A stretch of DNA of 64,000 bases from Chryseobacterium sp. ERMR1:04 (GTDB taxonomy: Bacteria; Bacteroidota; Bacteroidia; Flavobacteriales; Weeksellaceae), in assembly GCF_001297705.1 (NCBI RefSeq), contig NZ_LIRF01000007.1, positions 310,001 through 374,000 of the forward strand, read 5' to 3'. A program made the position numbers and the translations under genes. A model generated the notes under the pieces. The model did not search any database. It was not told the DNA's origin and worked only from the letters and a program-made list of their open reading frames with translations. Shown in pieces: positions 7,807-15,218 of the stretch. Within the stretch, counting starts at the first letter, position 1; each line of letters starts with the position of its first letter.

Positions 7807-10674
7807 ATGATCGATGAAAATTTAAAGAAAGCTATTAGAGATAATAAGCTTGTTCTCTTTATTGGCGCAGGGACTTCAATACCTTTATTATATCCCTCTT
7901 GGGGAAAATTAGTTTCTGGAATACTAAATAATCTTGATGAGCAGTTTGGAGAAACTTCAGATTTAAATTTTACTAATCTAAAACGTTCTTTAGAAAATGG
8001 TAGTAAAAGTCCTTTAGAAATTTTAAATAAAATTGAAAAAGACTCTGGTAATGGAGAAAATTATAAAATTAAAGCTAAAGAATATATTTATAAGATTTTT
8101 GATGAAATTAATATAAATAACTCCTTGGATTCTGATTTGCACAAATTACTTTGGGAGGTTTCATCAAAAATTATTACAACTAACTATGATCAAATTTTAG
8201 AAGGTAATAAACCTATAGATCCTACAATAAATATTTTTGCAAATGAGAATGAATTTATGGCGCGAAAATCGCAAAAGGATGAAACAAAATTTTTGTATAA
8301 AATACATGGGGATTTTAAAAATCCAAAAACTTTAGTATTATTTGATAGTGATTATAAGGCTATTTATTCTAACCAGAACGCAAACCAAGATGCATTAGGT
8401 GACTTTTTTAAAAATAAAACTTTTCTTTTTTTAGGTTTTAGTCTTTCTGATCCTTTTGTGAATGATTTATTTGCTAAAATTAAAAGTTTATATAATAATT
8501 ATACTGTTGGAGATCATTATATATTATCTACTAATCAAAATAATGATTTTTCTAAATATGATGTTAAAAACATTAAAATTGATAATTGGGACGATTCTCT
8601 TAAAAATTATTTAGGGGCCTTAATTGAAGAAAAAAATAAATTAGAAGGTATTTCTGAAATTGTAAAAGAAATTGTTGTTGATAAAGGTCTTGAAAATTTG
8701 TTAGAAGAAAGTGCGGATAGTCTTTTTGTTTTAGTGAAAAGTAAAATGGAAGAACTAATAAAAAATCCAAGCAATAAAAATTTAGCTTCTGAAATACATG
8801 ATATACAATCTAAAATTAATCAACTAATTTATGGTCCTTTAAATTTTTTAAAGACTTTTGATAATGAATACAGAAATACTCATCTCAAAATGCTTTTTGA
8901 AACTATTTATGGAAATGAAAAACTCGATCAGGAAACAATTAATGAAATCAATAGAATCAGAACTGATTATGAAAATCATAAATGGTATGAAAGATGTCAA
9001 TTGGTAAGTGCAGTTACATGTAGTTTATTTATTTTTAATAAAGCAGATGACAAAAAAATTTCATTATTAGTAGATTTTATAAATGATAATGAAGATAAGA
9101 CATGGGAGAGAGCTCTCACTTATTTAGTTATGGTATTAAATCATTTAGGAAATAAATGGTTGAGGTTTGAGCCTATCAAGAAGAAAGTAAAGTCTTTAAC
9201 ATTAAATGCTAAAGTACAGGATGCGTGTCAAGAAATAGTTGAATATATTCTTGTGTTTGGTATTGGAAGATATAATTTTTCAGAAAAAGTTTTTGAAAAT
9301 CCTTATTTTCGTGAAGACCCATATAATTATTTCTTGCCTTTTTTTAAAGAAAATAACCCAATGTTTGATACTATATATGATAATTATGATGGAGAAAACA
9401 TTGAACGATTTATCGAAGTATTAGATAAATCTCCTTATCCAGACTCTTTAAAGTATATAGTATGTAATACCAAATCTCAAGAAATTGAAACTAAAGATAA
9501 CAATGATGATTCTCACTTTATAAAAAATCACCTTAATATTAATGTTACTTATTATCCTTTTGCTGCCTATATTCAAGAATTTGTTAGTTTTATCAATAGT
9601 TTTCCTCCATTACAACATAAAAAACTTATTGATACACAATTAAGAATAACATCTACTCCTTTGAAAGATTATCTTCTAAGTGAAAAAGAGAAATTTCGTA
9701 TTTTAGGAATTCATTTTCATAAAGATAAAAATTGGGGACAAGCAATTATTAATTTTGAAAAATATATTTATATACAACCAAATGATTTAACAATCTTAGA
9801 CAACTTAGCAAATTGTTACCTTAATCATAATAATAAAGATAAGGCAAAAGAAGTCTCAATTCGTATTTGTGAAATGTTTCCTCAACAGAAATATAATTTA
9901 TGGCGTTTAGCAGAAATTTATTCATCTGAAAATAATCATGACTTAGCTTTAGAAGTACTTGAAAAGTATCTTATTATAGATTCAAAAAATTCTGCTGCAT
10001 ATTTGAAAAAATCTCTTGTATTATTAGATTTAAAAAAATATGAAGACGCTTTACTTGCAATTCAAAAAGTAGATGAATCATTTGATGATAAAGCTTATGT
10101 ATATAATGTGTATGGTATGATATATAAAAGTTTATTAAGACATGATGAATCTCTAAAATCATTTGATAAAGCGATTTCTTTAGATGGAAAAAGATCAGAA
10201 TTTTATTACTATAAAGCAGAATTGTATAAGGATATGGAAGATTATGAGAAAGCTATCGAGGTAATTGATAACGCATTAATCCTTGAGCATTCGGATAATT
10301 ATTATTATGCTAAGACCTACTATTTATTAGGCATGAATAGATTAGAAGAATCTTATTTAGTTTTATCCAAAGTAAAAAATCAGGGCGAAGAATATTTTAA
10401 TGCCCTTGCTAATTATTATAGGCTAAAAGGAGACTATAAACTTGCGCTAACTACTATTGAAAAACTAATCAGTATATCTGATGACAAAAGATTTGTGGGA
10501 ACAAAAGCTGCTATATATGCATCAATGGGAGATAATGATAATTTTTATAAGTTTTTAGAAGAAATATTACTAGCAGGTATAGAAGTTAAAATGTTTCTCT
10601 CTGATGTGAAAAATAAGTATAAAAAAGAAGATCAATTTATTAAGATTTTAGAAAAGTATAATCAAGCTTTATAA
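7807..10674 (+). CDS. SIR2-family protein with C-terminal TPR array (candidate anti-phage NADase)
   Basis: The 955-residue protein has an N-terminal SIR2_2-type domain (about residues 1-270): FIGAGTS at 18-24 for NAD binding, TTNYD at 124-128 (Asn126), IHGD at 166-169 (His167, the expected catalytic histidine) and FLGFSLSDP at 208-216. A helical linker follows (about 280-620), then roughly eight TPR-like repeats from residue 630 to 940 (for example DKNWGQAIINFEKYI, YGMIYKSLLRHDESLKSFDKA). SIR2 domains of this class in DSR, Thoeris and Avs proteins degrade NAD+ during phage infection; that role here is inference. The gene stands alone on the plus strand between minus-strand neighbours, is markedly AT-rich, and looks acquired. 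Confidence 0.8.
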   Translation: MIDENLKKAIRDNKLVLFIGAGTSIPLLYPSWGKLVSGILNNLDEQFGETSDLNFTNLKRSLENGSKSPLEILNKIEKDSGNGENYKIKAKEYIYKIFDEININNSLDSDLHKLLWEVSSKIITTNYDQILEGNKPIDPTINIFANENEFMARKSQKDETKFLYKIHGDFKNPKTLVLFDSDYKAIYSNQNANQDALGDFFKNKTFLFLGFSLSDPFVNDLFAKIKSLYNNYTVGDHYILSTNQNNDFSKYDVKNIKIDNWDDSLKNYLGALIEEKNKLEGISEIVKEIVVDKGLENLLEESADSLFVLVKSKMEELIKNPSNKNLASEIHDIQSKINQLIYGPLNFLKTFDNEYRNTHLKMLFETIYGNEKLDQETINEINRIRTDYENHKWYERCQLVSAVTCSLFIFNKADDKKISLLVDFINDNEDKTWERALTYLVMVLNHLGNKWLRFEPIKKKVKSLTLNAKVQDACQEIVEYILVFGIGRYNFSEKVFENPYFREDPYNYFLPFFKENNPMFDTIYDNYDGENIERFIEVLDKSPYPDSLKYIVCNTKSQEIETKDNNDDSHFIKNHLNINVTYYPFAAYIQEFVSFINSFPPLQHKKLIDTQLRITSTPLKDYLLSEKEKFRILGIHFHKDKNWGQAIINFEKYIYIQPNDLTILDNLANCYLNHNNKDKAKEVSIRICEMFPQQKYNLWRLAEIYSSENNHDLALEVLEKYLIIDSKNSAAYLKKSLVLLDLKKYEDALLAIQKVDESFDDKAYVYNVYGMIYKSLLRHDESLKSFDKAISLDGKRSEFYYYKAELYKDMEDYEKAIEVIDNALILEHSDNYYYAKTYYLLGMNRLEESYLVLSKVKNQGEEYFNALANYYRLKGDYKLALTTIEKLISISDDKRFVGTKAAIYASMGDNDNFYKFLEEILLAGIEVKMFLSDVKNKYKKEDQFIKILEKYNQAL

Positions 10675-10706
10675 AAAATAATTTATTAATCAAAATAATG
10701 AATGAA

Positions 10707-10744
10707 ATTTCTATAAGATTATTTATAAATAATCTTATAGAAAT
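10707..10744. terminator. 38-base perfect palindrome after the SIR2-TPR gene
   Basis: The arms 10707-10725 and 10726-10744 are exact reverse complements (19 bp each) with no spacer. It lies 33 bases after the SIR2-TPR stop and could act as a terminator hairpin, though it lacks a long U run and is almost wholly A/T. A protein-binding palindrome is the alternative. Confidence 0.45.
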
Positions 10745-10816
10745 ATGTTGAATATCGGATGTTTTTTTATTCGATCATTTTTAAAGGAATTATTAACTAG
10801 TTCTAATCACATAAAA

Positions 10817-10850
10817 TAAAAAACCGCTCCACAAAAAGCAGAACGGTTTA
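10817..10850 (-). terminator. Terminator of the groESL operon
   Basis: On the minus strand an AAACCG...CGGTTT hairpin (arms at 10844-10849 and 10821-10826, with partial pairing inside) is followed by a run of T. It lies about 25 bases after the groEL stop. Confidence 0.7.
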
Positions 10851-10873
10851 AATTTATTTATAAGCTTACGCTA

Positions 10874-12499
10874 CTACATCATTCCTGGCATTCCACCTCC
10901 CATTGGCATAGCAGGTTCTGCGCTTTTCACTTCTGTGATTACACATTCAGTTGTTAGTAACATTCCAGAAACAGAAGCTGCATTTTCAAGGGCAACTCTA
11001 GTTACTTTAGTTGGGTCAATGATTCCTGCTTCAAGCATGTTTACATACTCGTCAGTTTTAGCATTGTATCCGAAGTCTCCGCTGCCTTCAGCAACTTTAG
11101 CAACGATTACAGAACCTTCACCTCCTGCGTTAGCAACGATTTGTCTTAATGGCTCTTCAATCGCTCTTTTTACAATTTTGATCCCAGTAGTTTCGTCAGC
11201 ATTAATCCCTTGAAGGTTTTCTAAAGCTGAGATTGCTCTTACAAAAGCAACACCACCACCTGCAACGATACCTTCTTCAACAGCTGCTCTGGTAGCGTTC
11301 AATGCATCGTCAACTCTGTCTTTTTTCTCTTTCATTTCAACTTCAGAAGCTGCACCTACATACAATACGGCAACACCACCAGCTAATTTAGCCAATCTCT
11401 CCTGTAGTTTTTCTCTGTCGTAGTCAGAAGTTGTAGTTTCCATTTGAGCTTTGATCTGGCTTACTCTACCTTTGATCTTGCTTTCGTCACCACCACCGTT
11501 TACAACTGTTGTGTTGTCTTTATCGATAGATACTTTCTCAGCAGTTCCCAACATATCTAGAGATACGTTTTCCATTGTGAAACCTTGCTCTTCAGAAATA
11601 ACCTGTCCACCAGTTAAGATAGCGATATCTTCCAACATTGCTTTTCTTCTGTCACCAAATCCTGGAGCTTTTACAGCAGCAATTTTAAGAGAACCTCTTA
11701 ATTTGTTTACTACTAAAGTTGCCAAAGCTTCACCTTCAACTTCTTCAGAAATAATTAATAAAGATTTTCCGCTTTGTGCGATTGGTTCAAGAACTGGAAG
11801 TAATTCTTTCATTGAAGAGATTTTTTTCTCAACTAAAAGAATGTATGGGTTTTCTAGTTCAACTAACATTTTTTCAGGGTTAGTCACGAAATATGGCGAC
11901 TGGTATCCTCTGTCAAACTGCATACCTTCTACAACATCTACTGTTGTATCGATACCTTTAGCTTCTTCTACTGTGATAACTCCTTCTTTACCTACTTTTC
12001 CGAAAGCTTCAGCGATCAAAGATCCGATTGTTTCGTCATTGTTAGCAGAAACAGAAGCTACTTGCTTCACCATTTCTGTAGAATCACCAACTTGCTTAGA
12101 TTGCTCTTTAAGGTTAGCCACAACAGCAGTTACTGCTTTGTCGATTCCTCTTTTCAAGTCCATTGGGTTTGCACCTGCAGCTACATTCTTAAGACCTTCT
12201 CTTACGATAGCCTGTGCTAAAACAGTAGCGGTAGTAGTACCATCTCCTGCGATATCATTAGTTTTGGAAGCAACTTCTTTTACCATTTGCGCTCCCATAT
12301 TTTCTACTCTGTCTTCAAGTTCTATCTCTTTTGCAACAGACACCCCGTCTTTAGTTACGTGAGGTGCACCGAAAGATTTCTCAATAACAACGTTTCTTCC
12401 TTTTGGTCCTAACGTTACTTTTACTGCATTAGCCAATGCATCAACCCCTCTTTTTAAAGCGTCTCTTGATTCAATATCGAATTTTATTTCTTTTGCCAT
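10874..12499 (-). CDS. groEL: Chaperonin GroEL (60 kDa)
   Basis: The 541-residue protein is a full-length group I chaperonin. It shows the equatorial ATP-binding signature (TLGPKGRNVVIEKSFGAP and GDGTTTATVLAQAI near residues 85-100), the apical region (LLIISEEVEGEALATLVVNK) and the C-terminal Gly/Met tail (MPMGGGMPGMM). It forms the double-ring folding machine with GroES in the cytoplasm. It is the third gene of groES-orf58-groEL; the gap to the small gene upstream is 59 bases. No CIRCE operator was found in front of the operon. Certain by family similarity. Confidence 0.98.
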   Translation of the reverse strand: MAKEIKFDIESRDALKRGVDALANAVKVTLGPKGRNVVIEKSFGAPHVTKDGVSVAKEIELEDRVENMGAQMVKEVASKTNDIAGDGTTTATVLAQAIVREGLKNVAAGANPMDLKRGIDKAVTAVVANLKEQSKQVGDSTEMVKQVASVSANNDETIGSLIAEAFGKVGKEGVITVEEAKGIDTTVDVVEGMQFDRGYQSPYFVTNPEKMLVELENPYILLVEKKISSMKELLPVLEPIAQSGKSLLIISEEVEGEALATLVVNKLRGSLKIAAVKAPGFGDRRKAMLEDIAILTGGQVISEEQGFTMENVSLDMLGTAEKVSIDKDNTTVVNGGGDESKIKGRVSQIKAQMETTTSDYDREKLQERLAKLAGGVAVLYVGAASEVEMKEKKDRVDDALNATRAAVEEGIVAGGGVAFVRAISALENLQGINADETTGIKIVKRAIEEPLRQIVANAGGEGSVIVAKVAEGSGDFGYNAKTDEYVNMLEAGIIDPTKVTRVALENAASVSGMLLTTECVITEVKSAEPAMPMGGGMPGMM

Positions 12500-12558
12500 T
12501 GTTTTAAGCTTTTGACGATTTGCTTTTAGTTTTACAAATCGTGAGTTTATTTTAACTA

Positions 12559-12735
12559 TTAATTATTGGATAATATAAGATCCCTAATATTATATGTTCC
12601 TGCAATTTGCATATTACCAAAGTCTGGATACCAGCAAGTAGCAAATCCATTTTTTATTTTCAAAACAGACATTATACCTTTCTGTATATCTATTTGTGGA
12701 TCTTTATGTCTAACTCTGGAACCTTTTGTAATCAT
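12559..12735 (-). CDS. Unannotated 58-residue protein between groES and groEL
   Basis: Starting 5 bases after the groES stop, ATG 12735 opens a frame of 58 codons ending TAA at 12559-12561. The product begins MITKGSRVRHKDPQIDI and continues with QKGIMSVLKIKNGFATC and WYPDFGNMQIAGTYNI. The spacing of KGSRVRH, the KGIMSV turn and the FATCWY strand suggests a small SH3/KOW-like beta barrel; that fold is inference. Its tight coupling to groES and the protein-like sequence support it as a real gene, possibly co-expressed with the chaperonin. No family name was recognised. Confidence 0.65.
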   Translation of the reverse strand: MITKGSRVRHKDPQIDIQKGIMSVLKIKNGFATCWYPDFGNMQIAGTYNIRDLILSNN

Positions 12736-12740
12736 TATTA

Positions 12741-13019
12741 TTAACCTATTACTCCTAAAAGATCTCCTTCTTTTACGATTAAGAAGTCTTTTCCGTCTAA
12801 TTTTAATTCAGAACCTGAATATTTTCCATAAAGAACTTTGTCACCTACCTGAACAGTTGTAGGCTCATCTTTTTTCCCTGGACCTACTGCTACTACTGTA
12901 CCTTCTTGTGGTTTTTCTTTTGCGGTGTCTGGAATAATAATACCTGAAGCTGTTTTAGTTTCTGCAGCGATTGGCTCGATCAAAACTCTGTCTGCTAATG
13001 GTTTAAAGTTTACTGACAT
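12741..13019 (-). CDS. groES: Co-chaperonin GroES (10 kDa)
   Basis: At 92 residues it has normal length for GroES. It starts MSVNFKPLADRVLIEPIAAE and includes the mobile-loop region (ETKTASGIIIPDTAKEKP) and the KVLYGKYSGSELKLDGKDFL core. As the heptameric lid it caps GroEL. It is the first gene of the operon; the start codon lies about 28 bases after the predicted transcription start of the sigma-54-like promoter at 13058-13073. Confidence 0.97.
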   Translation of the reverse strand: MSVNFKPLADRVLIEPIAAETKTASGIIIPDTAKEKPQEGTVVAVGPGKKDEPTTVQVGDKVLYGKYSGSELKLDGKDFLIVKEGDLLGVIG

Positions 13020-13057
13020 AATATGTTTAATTTTTAATTATTTCTGTGTTGTAAATC

Positions 13058-13073
13058 TCTAAATACGTGCCAA
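13058..13073 (-). promoter_or_regulatory. Sigma-54-like promoter of groESL
   Basis: The minus strand reads TTGGCACGTATTTAGA (13073 down to 13058). TTGGCACG matches the -24 element of sigma-54 promoters exactly; ten bases after the GG, where GC is expected, it has GA, so the -12 element is degenerate. The implied 5' UTR is about 28 bases. A housekeeping promoter elsewhere in the region cannot be excluded. Confidence 0.45.
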
Positions 13074-13080
13074 GCGACGG

Positions 13081-13113
13081 AAAGGAGATTTTTGGCAGAC
13101 TTTTGTTGGGAGA
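13081..13113. repeat. Upstream direct repeat, copy 1
   Basis: A 33-base block identical to 13169-13201, 88 bases away. It contains GGCAG at 13094-13098 and is followed by a related TGCAG at 13126-13130. Its position behind a sigma-54-like promoter suggests an activator-binding array (inference). Confidence 0.8.
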
Positions 13114-13168
13114 ATTGTGAAATTTTGCAGAAAATTTGATTTAGAGAGTATCTGAATCAGTAGATAAT

Positions 13169-13201
13169 AAAGGAGATTTTTGGCAGACTTTTGTTGGGAG
13201 A
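13169..13201. repeat. Upstream direct repeat, copy 2
   Basis: Second exact copy of the 33-base block, with GGCAG at 13182-13186 and another GGCAG at 13213-13217, 31 bases further on. Within each copy the motif spacing is about three helical turns. Confidence 0.8.
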
Positions 13202-13339
13202 TGTGAAATTTTGGCAGAAAAATTTCAGCTCTTTTTTTGAAAATTGTACGAATCGTCTGATGGTAAAATATCAATACAGAAGAAGGGGTAATTCAGGTGA
13301 ATTAAATAAAGGTAAAATAGGTAAAAGTTTTTAAACACG

Positions 13340-13500
13340 TAAGATCACTTAAGTTTTAAGAATCGAAAACGTTGAAAATAATAAAGTTCACATAAGGCGA
13401 AAATCAAAGATTTTCAATACAGTTTAAGTGTTCTTATCAGCGATCATCTAAATTAACTTTAGTGAACTTAAGTGTAAAGATATTTTGTGGTTAAGAGCCT
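13340..13500. repeat. Dispersed intergenic repeat, copy A
   Basis: Shares with 49790-49955 the ordered blocks TTGAAAATAA, GAAAATCAAAGATTTTCAA (itself a GAAAATC/GATTTTC inverted repeat), TTAAGTGTTCTT and TTTTGTGGTTAAGA. A more diverged relative lies at 44975-45085. It has no coding capacity. Confidence 0.6.
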
Positions 13501-13566
13501 ATTTAAATTTCACTCAAGAATCATTATGTGTTTTGTTATCAGTTGTTTTTTTTGTTGACAAGACTC

Positions 13567-13786
13567 AATAGGTCATGTTTTAAATTATTTTTTGATTAAA
13601 AAGATTAACGCAAAGTTGATGAATAATTTTGCTTTATTCTAAGTGGGCAAAGTAATGCGACTTCGTCGCTGATGAAGCTGTATGCTTATCCATACGCTTC
13701 GACGAATCAACGAAGTTGATTCTATCCTTTGCTCCCTTAAAATATATATGATAAATCTAAAGCTTTGCGTTAGAAAAATAGGTCAT
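13567..13786. repeat. MITE-like element with nested inverted repeats
   Basis: The outer 10-base direct repeat AATAGGTCAT occurs at 13567-13576 and 13777-13786, as a target duplication would. Inside are inverted ends TAACGCAAAG (13606-13615) and CTTTGCGTTA (13763-13772), a second inner pair around GGGCAAAG, and three successive hairpins: GCGAC/GTCGC (13657-13669), an imperfect GAAGC...GCTTC stem (13674-13700) and GAATCAAC/GTTGATTC (13704-13722). No open frame is present. Confidence 0.5.
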
Positions 13787-13941
13787 CAGTACATTATCTT
13801 TTAAATCAGAAAAATCCTTAAAAAATGTGATTTAGATAAAGATTTGAATGGTATACAAAAAAATCAAATTTAGAAATTTAAACAGGCTCTAAAATAAAAA
13901 GGTTGAACAAGTCTGTTATTAAATATCCTGATCACAGACTC

Positions 13942-15147
13942 TTAACTTTTTTGATGTTGATTGAGTTTCGAAATCACCGCACCGGCAACAGCAATGCCGA
14001 TAAAATTGGTAACAGATCTGGCTTCATTCATAAATCGATCTACACTGTAAAGTAAAGCAATATCGGTTAAAGGAATTTTCCCGAATCGGTTTAATGTAAA
14101 AATAAGCGCCAGAAAACCTGATCCCGGAACTCCTGAAGCGGTCTTTGAAGTAATAGAAATAATGATGAAAAGCCAAATGTAATCATTGATGCTTAAAGAA
14201 ATATTATAGAATTGAATCAGGAAACAACAGGCTACCGAAAGATAAATACACGCCCCTGCAAGATTAAAATTATACCCCAACGGAATGATAAATCTTAAAA
14301 TTTTTCTGCTGTATCCTTCACTTTCCATTTTTTCAAAAATAATGGGAAAGGCTGTTTTTGAAGAAGAGGTGGTAATGACCAAAATAATTTCTTCCTTGAT
14401 ATTGAGAAGGAATTTCCAAAGATTAAATTTAAATATATAAGAAACAAAACCCAACACTCCGAAAATAAAAACAATATCCGCAAGATAAACGGTTGCTACC
14501 ACTTTGCTAAGCGGTAAAAGGGTATTGATTCCATACACTGAAATTCCAAAAGCGATATTACAGAAAATAATAAACGGAAGAATCATGTACAGATATTTAA
14601 TGACGGTATAGAAAGCTCCCAATCCATAATCCAATCCCTTTAGAAAACGTTCTCTTCCTTTAGATAAGTTTAAAGTAACTCCGATAATAATTGATGCAAC
14701 AAGAAAAATAGCATGTCGGTTGAGATAGATAACAGAGGCTAGAGAATTGTCATTTATTTCAAACGTTTTAGGAAGGGCCGTATTTATTTTACTGATATCG
14801 ATTCCTGTATCGGCACCAGGCTTTACCGCAAAACCAAAAATAAAACCTAATATAATGGCAGCAGAAGTTGTTAAAATAAAATAGAGCCCGGTTTGCCAGA
14901 TGATTCTGTCTGCATTTTTAATTTCCGCTAAATGACAGATTCCATAAATAATAGCCATGAAAATAATTGGCAGAATAAGGGTTTCCAGCACCATAAAAAA
15001 ATACTGACTTACCACACCGAGTTTCATGCTTAATTCAGGGAAATAATGTCCCATAAGCACTCCGCCGATAATGGCGGCAAATACATAAAGCGTAAGATTC
15101 TTTAAGTACTTGCCTGTAAATGTCTTTTTTGTATGGAAAAGGTTCAT
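13942..15147 (-). CDS. Dicarboxylate/amino acid:cation symporter (DAACS family)
   Basis: The 401-residue integral membrane protein has about eight hydrophobic segments and the DAACS (GltP/DctA) hallmarks: an SSSKTAFPIIFEKME hairpin corresponding to the serine-rich SSxxT motif, and SKTASGVPGSGFLALIF near residue 330. Family members take up glutamate, aspartate, succinate, fumarate or malate with Na+ or H+. Substrate cannot be fixed from sequence, but its place beside a CitMHS citrate transporter and a LytS/LytTR pair favours C4-dicarboxylates. It is the last gene of a minus-strand group. Confidence 0.85.
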   Translation of the reverse strand: MNLFHTKKTFTGKYLKNLTLYVFAAIIGGVLMGHYFPELSMKLGVVSQYFFMVLETLILPIIFMAIIYGICHLAEIKNADRIIWQTGLYFILTTSAAIILGFIFGFAVKPGADTGIDISKINTALPKTFEINDNSLASVIYLNRHAIFLVASIIIGVTLNLSKGRERFLKGLDYGLGAFYTVIKYLYMILPFIIFCNIAFGISVYGINTLLPLSKVVATVYLADIVFIFGVLGFVSYIFKFNLWKFLLNIKEEIILVITTSSSKTAFPIIFEKMESEGYSRKILRFIIPLGYNFNLAGACIYLSVACCFLIQFYNISLSINDYIWLFIIISITSKTASGVPGSGFLALIFTLNRFGKIPLTDIALLYSVDRFMNEARSVTNFIGIAVAGAVISKLNQHQKS

Positions 15148-15218
15148 TTCAAAAACTATTTGTCAGGGCAAAAATAAAATTATATTCTGACCTGAATAAA
15201 GGTATCAATTAATTTACA

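Larger units (their letters stand above)
13220..13941. other. Long intergenic region made of repeats
   Basis: Roughly 720 bases with no credible gene. It holds a copy of a dispersed repeat (13340-13500), the MITE-like nested palindrome (13567-13786) and AT-rich filler up to the end of the dicarboxylate transporter gene. Confidence 0.7.

Noticed and set aside
7807..10674. Prophage or integrative element around the SIR2-TPR gene
   Set aside because: No integrase, attachment repeats, or phage genes flank it.
11451..12362. 303-residue plus-strand frame inside groEL
   Set aside because: It is the antisense shadow of groEL; composition is Ser/Thr/Leu-rich as expected from reversed coding DNA, with no signal or motif.
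12566..12862. 98-residue plus-strand frame over the groES 3' end and the small gene
   Set aside because: It overlaps two better-supported minus-strand genes and has no protein-like domain.
13081..13201. Possible CRISPR array because of 33-base direct repeats
   Set aside because: Only two repeats, unequal neighbouring sequence, no cas genes; position fits promoter-linked repeats.
13059..13274. 71-residue minus-strand frame across the groESL upstream repeats
   Set aside because: It consists of the repeated block itself, and the promoter lies inside it.
13020..13300. CIRCE operator (TTAGCACTC-N9-GAGTGCTAA) for HrcA
   Set aside because: No match on either strand in front of groES.
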